DNA of 9,550 nucleotides, from positions 1 through 9,550 of the forward strand of contig CATZDY010000099.1 of the NCBI GenBank assembly GCA_958417755.1, written 5' to 3'. Position 1 is the stretch's first letter. Each line of letters opens with the position of its first letter. Source of the stretch: an uncultured Peptococcaceae bacterium (GTDB lineage Bacteria > Bacillota > Desulfotomaculia > Desulfotomaculales > Desulfocucumaceae). A program made the translations under genes and the position numbers. Below the pieces are notes generated by a model. That model saw only the letters and a program-made list of their open reading frames with translations, was not told the origin of the DNA and ran no database searches. Below are positions 1 through 7,300 of this stretch, piece by piece.

Positions 1-897
1 ACCACAAGAAGGATACAATACATTCCCAACTAAGAATTTTGATGTACAATTTAATTCATCATACAAAATATTGCCAATGCTAACTCCTGAATAACTATAT
101 ATGGAGGATCCGGCAGAAAGGTTTAAGTTAGAAGCAAGATTTAAGTTATTTGTAATGCCTATGCCATTAGCAATTTTTTCACCGCTATATGAATACAAGC
201 TTACCCCTGTTTTCTTCTCTGCAAGAATACCAATATTTGTAGTTAGCCTATCCCCTGTACTTACGCCGATATATTGAAAAACCGATATGCCTGTAGCAAT
301 ATCGGTTCTAATTTGTATGATGCTATTTTTTGATTGGCCGATACTGCTCCACCACGGCCAACGTCCTGCCTTTGATGTGCCAGAAATTAATGAAAAATTT
401 ACTTTATCACGATATTTATGACCAGTGTAGATAGAGTATCCTGATTGCAAGTCTTGCATAATAATGCGGAAACCATATCCTAAATGAGCCGGCTTATATC
501 GCTCAAGGACGTTTACTAAATGCCCCAAATTATAAGTATCTACCTCTGAATGCAAAGTAAAGGGTAAAATCAACCTGCCCCAGGCCAAAGAAATTGTTGG
601 CTCAAATATCTTCATCATCTGCACAACTTTATTGCTGCCCTTGATTTTCTTTATCAATATTAGCTTTCTTCTTTTTTCGTAATCTAAATTCTCATTAGTT
701 GGCAATCCGTATTCTTTTTCATAAAAAGAAAGACCCCAGGTAGCAGTTGAAATAAAGAATTGTTTGAGAATGTCTTTTGATACATCAATAATTTGGTCAA
801 TTTTCTCGCCTTGGGCTTGCAAGATATTATCTATCTCGCGATAGCTTTCATAATATGGGGGTAAATAGGAAAACATCCGCTCTTTAGCGCGCGACAT
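1..897 (-). CDS. xkdU: DUF2313 / YmfQ-XkdU-like baseplate protein, C-terminus cut by window edge
   Basis: This frame runs open from an ATG at 897 to the left edge, giving 299 visible residues and no stop. The start follows a good ribosome binding site (AGGAAGTG, 904-911, 6 nt spacing) and overlaps the end of the baseplate J gene by 14 nt. Residues 1-150 look like the DUF2313 (YmfQ/XkdU) family: a helical N-terminus (MSRAKERMFSYLPPYYES), then WGLSFYEKEYGLPT at about 54-67, YEKRRK near 73, and ERYKPAHLGYGF at about 132-143. Family members are tail or baseplate proteins encoded straight after baseplate J in PBSX-like and Mu-like phages. Position and motifs agree. From about residue 150 the protein continues into a Ser/Tyr/Gly-rich part with a recurring G-x-S-[IVL]-[YF] motif (near 153, 203, 231, 263). 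I do not recognise this part; it may be a fibre-like extension. The family call is firm; the role of the extension is unknown. Confidence 0.85.
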   Translation of the reverse strand, partial: MSRAKERMFSYLPPYYESYREIDNILQAQGEKIDQIIDVSKDILKQFFISTATWGLSFYEKEYGLPTNENLDYEKRRKLILIKKIKGSNKVVQMMKIFEPTISLAWGRLILPFTLHSEVDTYNLGHLVNVLERYKPAHLGYGFRIIMQDLQSGYSIYTGHKYRDKVNFSLISGTSKAGRWPWWSSIGQSKNSIIQIRTDIATGISVFQYIGVSTGDRLTTNIGILAEKKTGVSLYSYSGEKIANGIGITNNLNLASNLNLSAGSSIYSYSGVSIGNILYDELNCTSKFLVGNVLYPSCG

Positions 898-1939
898 AAT
901 TAACACTTCCTAAATCAGCTAATTCATTTATAGTAAGAACAATATTATTTCTTGCCCCATCAAGCAAAATATCTCCTATATCCTCTACCCCCTGGGCCTG
1001 AATAATTGCTGTTTCCGCTTCCTTAATCCGAATAACACCGCCTGGATTTATACTATTTAAATATGCTCTCAACGCTTTTCCAACATTCATTTTCACCTGT
1101 TCTAAAGTATAACCAGGCTCTATACTCAAACCGGGAATCTTTACCGATACTTTAAGAGATAAAGCTGTCACCACTGTAACTCGTGCCCCAATTGGAGCTT
1201 TCCCCTCCCCTATCCCTCTTCTTCCCGGATCAATGTATTTTTGCACAGCATTTATGGTTTCAGTTGATGCATCTCTTCCATCTGCATCCAATATGACCAC
1301 CTTTATAGTTCCCTCGCCTTGCCAAAGCGGTTCCACCATCACATTTCCTACGCCGGGAACTTCTTTGGCCCATCTAATATAATCAGCAATATTGCCATAA
1401 CCTTCTTCTTCTTTACCTTTTTCTAGAATTCTGGTTCTTAAATGTTCCGTATCTTCCTCATTTTCACCGAAAATCAATACTGCTGTTAATTTGGCGGTTT
1501 CTAACCCATTGATATAGTCAATGGGCGTCAAATCACCTAAATATTGATTTCCTAAAATTCCAGGAGTTTCACACATAACCTTGTACACACCATTAGAGAC
1601 TTTTTCAATCACAATATAGTTTAATTTATTTAGGTTAAATCTCGTGCCAATAGGGACATCTAAATTCGCAGGCGTAAACTCACCTTGTAAAATAGCATTT
1701 GTAGCCGGGTGAGGCAAAAGGCCTATTTCGGTAGCTCTCCTAATGAGATATTCCCTGGTAGCCGTATCCACAAAAGCTTCATTTATGATGGTATCAAGCT
1801 CAATATACAAAAGCTGCAATTCAATAGCCGCTGGTGCTAGGGCATCATAAATTACTGAACCTTCTCTTTTATCAAAATCATTTGGTATCCTATCCAGCAT
1901 TCTTTGCAGAATCACTTCATAGGTAATCTTTTCATACAC
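884..1939 (-). CDS. xkdT: Baseplate J-like protein (XkdT family)
   Basis: A 351-residue protein with the features of the baseplate J family (Mu gp47 / P2 gpJ / PBSX XkdT), which forms baseplate wedges of contractile tails. Visible signatures are REGSVIYDALAPAAIEL at about 25-41, FVDTATREYLIRRATEIGL at about 56-74, the acidic GENEEDTEHLRTRI segment at about 158-171, and IRWAKEVPGVGNVMVEP at about 188-204. The C-terminal third (GARVTVV, then a beta-rich and helical tail) fits the usual third domain. Length is normal. The start is a GTG at 1939 that overlaps the TAG stop of the previous gene (TAGTG), with AAGGTGGTGA about 8 nt upstream, so translation is probably coupled. The next gene begins inside its last codons. 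The family assignment is secure. Confidence 0.95.
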   Translation of the reverse strand: MYEKITYEVILQRMLDRIPNDFDKREGSVIYDALAPAAIELQLLYIELDTIINEAFVDTATREYLIRRATEIGLLPHPATNAILQGEFTPANLDVPIGTRFNLNKLNYIVIEKVSNGVYKVMCETPGILGNQYLGDLTPIDYINGLETAKLTAVLIFGENEEDTEHLRTRILEKGKEEEGYGNIADYIRWAKEVPGVGNVMVEPLWQGEGTIKVVILDADGRDASTETINAVQKYIDPGRRGIGEGKAPIGARVTVVTALSLKVSVKIPGLSIEPGYTLEQVKMNVGKALRAYLNSINPGGVIRIKEAETAIIQAQGVEDIGDILLDGARNNIVLTINELADLGSVNYVAR

Positions 1940-2340
1940 TAGATGTTCACCACCTTTTCAGCATGAATATCACCGAAAATAGTGTGCGCTGTAAAAGTTA
2001 CATGCACTTCCCTTTTTTTTGCTTCAAAAGAAAAAGCATCAACGCTTTGGATTCTATCATCCTGCATTAATGCTTCGGTAATCCTTCTTTTTAGTTCAGG
2101 GCAAACATAAGAGATTGGCATACCGAAAAGGTCCAGCAGCTCAATGCCATAATTCCATGAATATATGATATATTGGTATCGTTCAGTGTTGATAATTTTG
2201 TAAATCGCTTGCTTCATAGCCTCCTGGCCATCCACATATCCACAAATATTTTTACGCTCAAAATGCATCTTGTAGGTCTTTGTAGGCCGCTTTTTTATCA
2301 CAAAATCCTTTTGCAAAAATCCGCTGGATGCTGGAATCAT
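1939..2340 (-). CDS. xkdS: DUF2634, gp25/GPW-like baseplate wedge protein (XkdS family)
   Basis: A 133-residue protein of the DUF2634 (XkdS) family, related to the T4 gp25/P2 gpW lysozyme-like wedge proteins that help tie the baseplate to the sheath. The best marker is the central block at about 33-72: CGYVDGQEAMKQAIYKI, then NTERYQYIIYSWNYGIEL and DLFG. After it come a helix (ELKRRITEALMQDDRI) and a beta strand pair (AFSFEAKKREVHVTFTAHT), as expected of the fold. The ATG at 2340 is preceded by AGGGTGTGA and lies 4 nt after the stop of the DUF2577 gene. Its TAG stop shares one base with the GTG start of baseplate J. Position between DUF2577 and baseplate J is the standard PBSX-like order, which supports the call. 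Confidence 0.93.
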   Translation of the reverse strand: MIPASSGFLQKDFVIKKRPTKTYKMHFERKNICGYVDGQEAMKQAIYKIINTERYQYIIYSWNYGIELLDLFGMPISYVCPELKRRITEALMQDDRIQSVDAFSFEAKKREVHVTFTAHTIFGDIHAEKVVNI

Positions 2341-2344
2341 TTTT

Positions 2345-2734
2345 TCACACCCTATCTAACACAAGGTACTGTTGTCCGCCTTGCATTTGTATCATGACCA
2401 CCTTTTCCCCTTCTTGTAAAGCGTTTTTCACCTTGAAGACCTTTTCCCCTGTGTAATCATGAATATGAGCTGGTTCCACTGCTACTTTTGGTTCAGGCGG
2501 TTCATAGGGCTCCACCCCAATCCCTACCTGGTGTTCTACATCCATTGTTAATTCATAATCTGTTACATTGCGGCTTAAAATTAGAAATTCTTCACTTAAA
2601 AGTATCTTGGAATCTACAAAAATCTTCAAGGGATTCACCGACTGAACCAGTCCAAACACAAGCTTCACCGGTTTCGCTGTTTCTATTGCCTCCACTGCTG
2701 CCTGTTTCATGCTTTCCACCAAGTTAGCCAACAA
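2345..2734 (-). CDS. xkdR: DUF2577 tail protein (XkdR family)
   Basis: A 129-residue protein of the DUF2577 (XkdR) family, a small conserved protein between the hub and the wedge in PBSX-like tails. It starts with a helix (LVESMKQAAVEAIETAKP), followed by an OB-like beta segment (KLVFGLVQSVNPLKIFVDSK, about 24-43) and a C-terminus with LQEGEKVVMIQMQGGQQYLVLDRV near 106-129. The ending L-x-x-G-[ED]-x-V-x-[ML] … YLVLDR is typical of the family, and a HIHDY stretch sits before it. The exact role is not established; location suggests the tail tip or baseplate hub. Translation begins at a TTG; the second TTG at 2731 is equally possible and gives better spacing (6 nt rather than 3) to the very strong AGGGGAGGGG at 2738-2747. 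The start overlaps the end of the hub gene by about 11 nt. Confidence 0.9.
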   Translation of the reverse strand: MLANLVESMKQAAVEAIETAKPVKLVFGLVQSVNPLKIFVDSKILLSEEFLILSRNVTDYELTMDVEHQVGIGVEPYEPPEPKVAVEPAHIHDYTGEKVFKVKNALQEGEKVVMIQMQGGQQYLVLDRV

Positions 2735-3683
2735 ATTCCCCTCCCCTTAATGTCAAATCCATCCAGTGTTCACTTTCTTTCAATGTATGTTTTACCTTTT
2801 CCACCAGCATGTAGTTTTGTACTATCATATCGCCTAAATGAAGATTGACTATAACCATGCTGCCGCCCCGGATCCTTTTATCCCCCAATACATTGCTAAG
2901 CTTTAGATTCCTTGTTTTCTTATTATAGAGAGATAGAAGGGCATCTGCTTTTACTTGCCCGTTTTCACCTTTTTTTAAGGTATCAAAATACTGTAACACG
3001 CCCCAAGCATTCATATTGGCCGAATCTTGGGCAATATACACATCCCTTTTCCCTGTTTCTTCATTTTCATAGGTCAGTTTCACCTTGTTATAGGTGTCTG
3101 TGTCAATGGAGGATGTGTATTCAAAGTTTTCTCCTGTTTCTTCATCAATAAGAAAATTTACTTTCATGGACTCAATATTTTTTAATGTCAATTTGCCAAA
3201 ATCATCATACAAAATATACATTTCTTTTTTGTTCTGCAAAGTCAAATCTAAGGCGCTTTGTATGATATCAAACAAGGTATTGTTCTCTTCCTTGCGGTAA
3301 GGGATCACATATTTGGTATCCTCAATAGTTCCTGTTTGCAGCCTAAAATCTTCAGCAATCATTCGTAATAATTCACTTGCTTTTTTATTTGTGTATAGAT
3401 AAGTTTCTTTGTTCTTCAGATATCTAAGTTGGTCGTAAGCTGTGACAGAAATAATCCCCTCTTTATTGCGTTTTTTTACAAAAACAAATCCATAAAAAAG
3501 GTTCACCCCGTCAACAGTCAGCCTGACATGGTTTCCCTCTTGAAAATCAATGATGTTATCCTTTACAACGGAAAAAGAAAGCTTCCCTGGTTCTCCCTTC
3601 CTGGAAGTCTCCCAAGTGATGCCTTCTTCTATCATAGGTTGATATGTTATTGAAGCGTTTTCAATGTATAGCTGTAGGTTTAT
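2724..3683 (-). CDS. xkdQ: Baseplate hub protein (XkdQ family), apparent ATA start
   Basis: XkdQ-like hub protein, expected to sit at the tail tip like T4 gp27 / P2 gpD. Markers are EEGITWETSRKGEPGKLSFS, the turn NIIDFQEGNHVRLTVDG and LFYGFVFVKKRNKEG near the N-terminus. Further on are a repeat-like helical block ending RKEENNTLFDIIQSALD, and a C-terminal VNLHLGDMIVQNYMLVEKV. The first ATG in frame is at 3635 (303 aa), but it has no ribosome binding site and leaves out a conserved-looking lead of 16 residues (NLQLYIENASITYQP). Those residues are open in frame up to an ATA at 3681-3683, placed 4 nt after GGGGGTGA (3688-3695), which is ideal Bacillota spacing. I therefore extend the gene to 3683 (319 aa), starting 14 nt after the LysM gene stop. 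No ATG, GTG or TTG occurs in frame between. The family call is strong; the start is an inference. Confidence 0.85.
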   Translation of the reverse strand: MNLQLYIENASITYQPMIEEGITWETSRKGEPGKLSFSVVKDNIIDFQEGNHVRLTVDGVNLFYGFVFVKKRNKEGIISVTAYDQLRYLKNKETYLYTNKKASELLRMIAEDFRLQTGTIEDTKYVIPYRKEENNTLFDIIQSALDLTLQNKKEMYILYDDFGKLTLKNIESMKVNFLIDEETGENFEYTSSIDTDTYNKVKLTYENEETGKRDVYIAQDSANMNAWGVLQYFDTLKKGENGQVKADALLSLYNKKTRNLKLSNVLGDKRIRGGSMVIVNLHLGDMIVQNYMLVEKVKHTLKESEHWMDLTLRGGEFVG

Positions 3684-3687
3684 AACC

Positions 3688-3695
3688 TCACCCCC
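3688..3695 (-). promoter_or_regulatory. Shine-Dalgarno of the hub gene, pointing to an ATA start
   Basis: The minus strand reads GGGGGTGA here, matching seven of eight bases of the anti-Shine-Dalgarno complement GGAGGTGA. Four bases later is ATA (3683-3681), in frame with the hub gene. The first in-frame ATG lies over 50 nt downstream, so this site decides the start in favour of the ATA or an unseen ATG in the true sequence. Confidence 0.65.
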
Positions 3696-3697
3696 GC

Positions 3698-4366
3698 TTA
3701 TGGTATTGTCAGCACCTGGCCGGGATAGATAAGGTTGGGGTTAGTGACAATATCTTTGTTTGCTTCTTGTATTTCCCTGTATCTGCTGCCGTCTCCATAC
3801 AACTTCTTGGCAATATTCCACAAGCAATCCCCGGCAGCAACAGTATAGGTGGTCCCGCTGGCAACTGGCGCTGTTTCTGTTTCTCTCTGGGGCTCCATTA
3901 TGGCAACTGTTTCTTTGTCTTCAGTTTCTAAGGTAACGATTTGGGTAGAATATTCCCTGTATTGTTTCAGTTGTATAGAAACTGTCAAGTCAAATCCGTC
4001 ACTGGCATCTTCTTTGATGGTATAGTCCTCTAGACTCACCTTCATATCCGTTCCAAACAACAGCTGACCATTTGGCAAACATCTGGACACCAAAAATTGA
4101 AAGGGTTTTTGGCTGGTTTTTAATTGTTCAAAATGGTCTAAGAAAGTCTTGGCATTTTTAAATCCATTCAGATACACAGCAAAAGGATATTGTATTTGGG
4201 GGATTCTAGCATCAAATGAGACTTCCGAAAGACCAGCTTTCTTTAAAATATTGATTTCCCCTTCATTGATTAAGGTTATTGTTTGGTTTTGATTTTTGAT
4301 CTTTAACTGCAACTTAGAAGGGGTAATTGGAAGCAAAACCTTATCCAGGTAAAAGTCATAGGCCAT
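3698..4366 (-). CDS. xkdP: LysM-domain tail protein (XkdP family)
   Basis: A 222-residue protein in the XkdP position, between tape measure and hub. Residues 1-150 are the tail-specific N-terminal domain of this family (starts MAYDFYLDKVLLPITPSKL, with TLINEGEINILKKAGL and SFDARIPQIQYPF following). Then comes a linker rich in Glu/Thr/Ala (about 151-171) and a C-terminal LysM domain at about 173-222. The LysM has the usual pieces: TYTVAAGDCLWNIAKKLYGDG, an NKDIVTNPNLIYPGQVLTIP ending. LysM binds N-acetylglucosamine polymers, but in tails it is thought mainly to act as a hub or spike adaptor (compare gp53-like and Afp7-like proteins), perhaps touching the cell wall. Its ATG shares one base with the tape measure stop (TAATG), and GAGGGGG lies 10 nt upstream. 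The assignment is firm. Confidence 0.93.
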   Translation of the reverse strand: MAYDFYLDKVLLPITPSKLQLKIKNQNQTITLINEGEINILKKAGLSEVSFDARIPQIQYPFAVYLNGFKNAKTFLDHFEQLKTSQKPFQFLVSRCLPNGQLLFGTDMKVSLEDYTIKEDASDGFDLTVSIQLKQYREYSTQIVTLETEDKETVAIMEPQRETETAPVASGTTYTVAAGDCLWNIAKKLYGDGSRYREIQEANKDIVTNPNLIYPGQVLTIP

Positions 4367-7300
4367 TACACATGTACCCCCTCAGCCGTAGAAATAAGGG
4401 TCTCTGTTACTTTGTCTTCTATATATGAAACAACGCCGTCTAAATCCAGGTTGGAATTAATGGCGTTGTGATTGGTAAAATCTATCTTTAATTCTGCCGT
4501 TGTAAAGCGGTTGATTCCTTCTTGTTCCGCGATGTCCCGCAAATACTTTAAATCCTCTTCCGACATATCTACTGAATCTTTCATGGCCCCCGTATTATCT
4601 GCAATTTTCCCAACATCCCCAGCCATAGGCCCAACTGCACTTGCAGTATCATTGGTTCTAAGTGCACTATTTTTCTGGGCTTCAGAGCGAACTGCGGCAA
4701 TATTGGTTTCCCGTTTAGCGGTAGCGTCCAGGGCATTATTTCTCATCTGATTCAGGGCGGCATCCCGGCCAGCAATGTTGGCATCAATCTCGCTCCGGTA
4801 AGCCGCCAAATCAGCGTTCCGAGCAGCTTTGGCGGCAGCGTTTTTGAGCTGGGCCGTGGTGCCAAAGGTTACTTGGCTAATTAAATCAATACTGACACCA
4901 GGCAGTTTGTTTAGGGTAGAAATAAAGTCGTTGATAATTCCAATGGCTCCATTCACCATATCCTGAAGTATCATCAGAACACTGACCTTCATATCACCCA
5001 TGTAGTTCTGGATACCAACACCAGCGGTCATGAGCCCTAGTTTCAGCTTATCCCATAAGTCCAGCACCCAATAGATTCCGGTGAAAAATCCAATTTTTAC
5101 CCAATCCCAAGCGGTCAAAATAGCATTACAGCAAATCATCCATGCTACCTTCAATCCGCCCACAGATTGGACCCATTTGTAAATTGCCGCCACCACCACG
5201 CCAATAGCCAAGGCGATCCAGAACAAAGGATTAGAAAGAAGAGTGATGAAAAACGCCTTTGCCGCCCCAGTAGCAATCCATGTGGCAACAGTTTGAATAC
5301 CAAGCCCAACAGCATAAGCTCCAGCCGCCACCGCAAGGCCCCAAAAAATAGGTTCCAAAGTGGCCCAGTTGTCATAAACAAATTGCGCTCCACGGCCCAC
5401 AGCTTGGAGTAGCGGGTCAAAAATCTGAATCAAATTGTTGGAAAGAATGGCGCCCAATTGCCCCCAAGTTATGGGCATAGACTCAAATGCTGCATTGGTC
5501 TTATCCGCTGCAGCAAACATAGCATTCTTTATAATCTCCGCTGTGATTTGCCCTTCAGAAGCCATCTCTTTTATTTCGCCCACAGGAACGCCCATGTAAT
5601 CAGCTATATTTTTTACAATAGGTTGGGCATTATCAAGTACTGCATTTAGTTCCTCACCTTGAAGTTTTCCAGCAGCCATAGCCTGGGTAAGCTGAAGCAT
5701 AACGGATTCGATACCCTGGGTACTGGTACCGGCAATGGCAAATTGTTTATTTATTTGTTCCGCAAAAAATAACAGTTCATCATTATTGGCAAAAGCATCA
5801 GATGCCTGCATGCCGAGCTTTGATACCATGTTTGCAGTGGCTAAAAACGGAGCCCTGGAATTCTCAGCCACTGCGAATATTTTATCCCGCAATTCCTCTA
5901 CAGAACCACCATCATCCACAATCAAATTAAGCCTCGCTGAAGTATTCGTTAATTGGTCAGATAACTGTATAGTAGAAGAGATTCCCTGCATGCCTAAATA
6001 GGCAGCAGCAATACCCTTGATTTTGCCCCGCAAAGCATTGGCTCCATTTGCTCCCTCGCGAATCCTTTGATTGAATTGTTCTTGGGCATTGATGTTATCC
6101 CGGATCTCTCTTTCCGTTATGTTTAAATTGGCGTTTAGTCTATTGTAAGCTGCATTGGCAGCAGATATATCCATCCTTTCCATGGCCCTGGTTAGTTCTC
6201 CCTGCTCATGTACTGCCCGGCTGAGTTGCTGACGCAAAGATTCAATCTCACGATTAGCCTGCTCAGCCCCCATATCATCAATAGGACGGTTAGCCAATTG
6301 CTCCAAGGAAGTTCGCAAACCAGCAACCCTATTATTCATATTGCTTAAGTCAGCAACCATATTGGGCGGGAATAGATGGGTATTGTTTGCTTGGCTTTGG
6401 ATTTGTTGTTGCATAGCAGCCATCCGGTTGGTCATCTCTGTTGCCGACTGGATTTCCCGTGTATATCTTTCCATTCCATTTCCGTTGAACACCTCAACGT
6501 TTTCAGGACTATTCCACTGGCCAGGAGGGTTGTTTCCATTATTGTTTATATTATTGCCTACAGGCTCAATAGTGGCCCGGATTGGCGGAATATTTGGCAT
6601 TTGATTGATTTGGGGCTGTACATTTACTGTGGTGTCAGGAATATCCACGCGGGGAATGCTGCTTAGTATTGGCTCCACATTTATCGCTATGGGTTCAAGC
6701 TCAATATTATCATCAATCACAGGAATGACAGGCAAGTTAACAACATTATCAAAAGTGGGGGTTGCCGTTATCTCTATTTGGGGAATATCAATGTTACCAG
6801 AATTTATTGTTGCTGTAAGTTCAACCGGCGGTATTTCATCCACCAAGGGTTCTATATGAACCTGTATTGTAGGAGGTTCCGGCAACTGTTCTATCCCTTT
6901 TACCACAGGTTCCACGGCTACCATTTGCGTTGGAAATTTTAACCTTTGCGCATTTACTATGGCATTAATTGTTACTGGTTTAGGTTGCTCTACCTCGGCT
7001 AATACAACATTCGTTGGTATGTCAATTTTACTAACAATAGGATTAACTTTTGCTGTTATTTCCGGTATATTAGCTTTCTGTATTTCAGCTACTACAGGTT
7101 CTACAGGCATTATTACAGGGTCAATTGATGATACCTGTTCAAGCTCAGGAGTAACAGGCATTTTCACAGCTTCCATCGTTTCCATGCGTTCCACTACAGG
7201 GTTTACCAAAATATCTATTGGTAACGCATCAGGCAAATTTTTAAATTCAGGCTGTACATTTACTGTGGTGTCAGGAATCACAAACGGTTTTATGGTTGCT

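Noticed and set aside
3698..4366. LysM protein as a cell wall hydrolase
   Set aside because: Only a LysM and a tail-specific N-terminal domain are present. No catalytic domain such as NlpC/P60, amidase or lysozyme is visible.
5151..5420. An 89-codon minus-strand frame inside the tape measure gene
   Set aside because: It lies in another frame within a well-supported gene over its hydrophobic region. Its Leu/Trp-rich product looks like a frame shadow.
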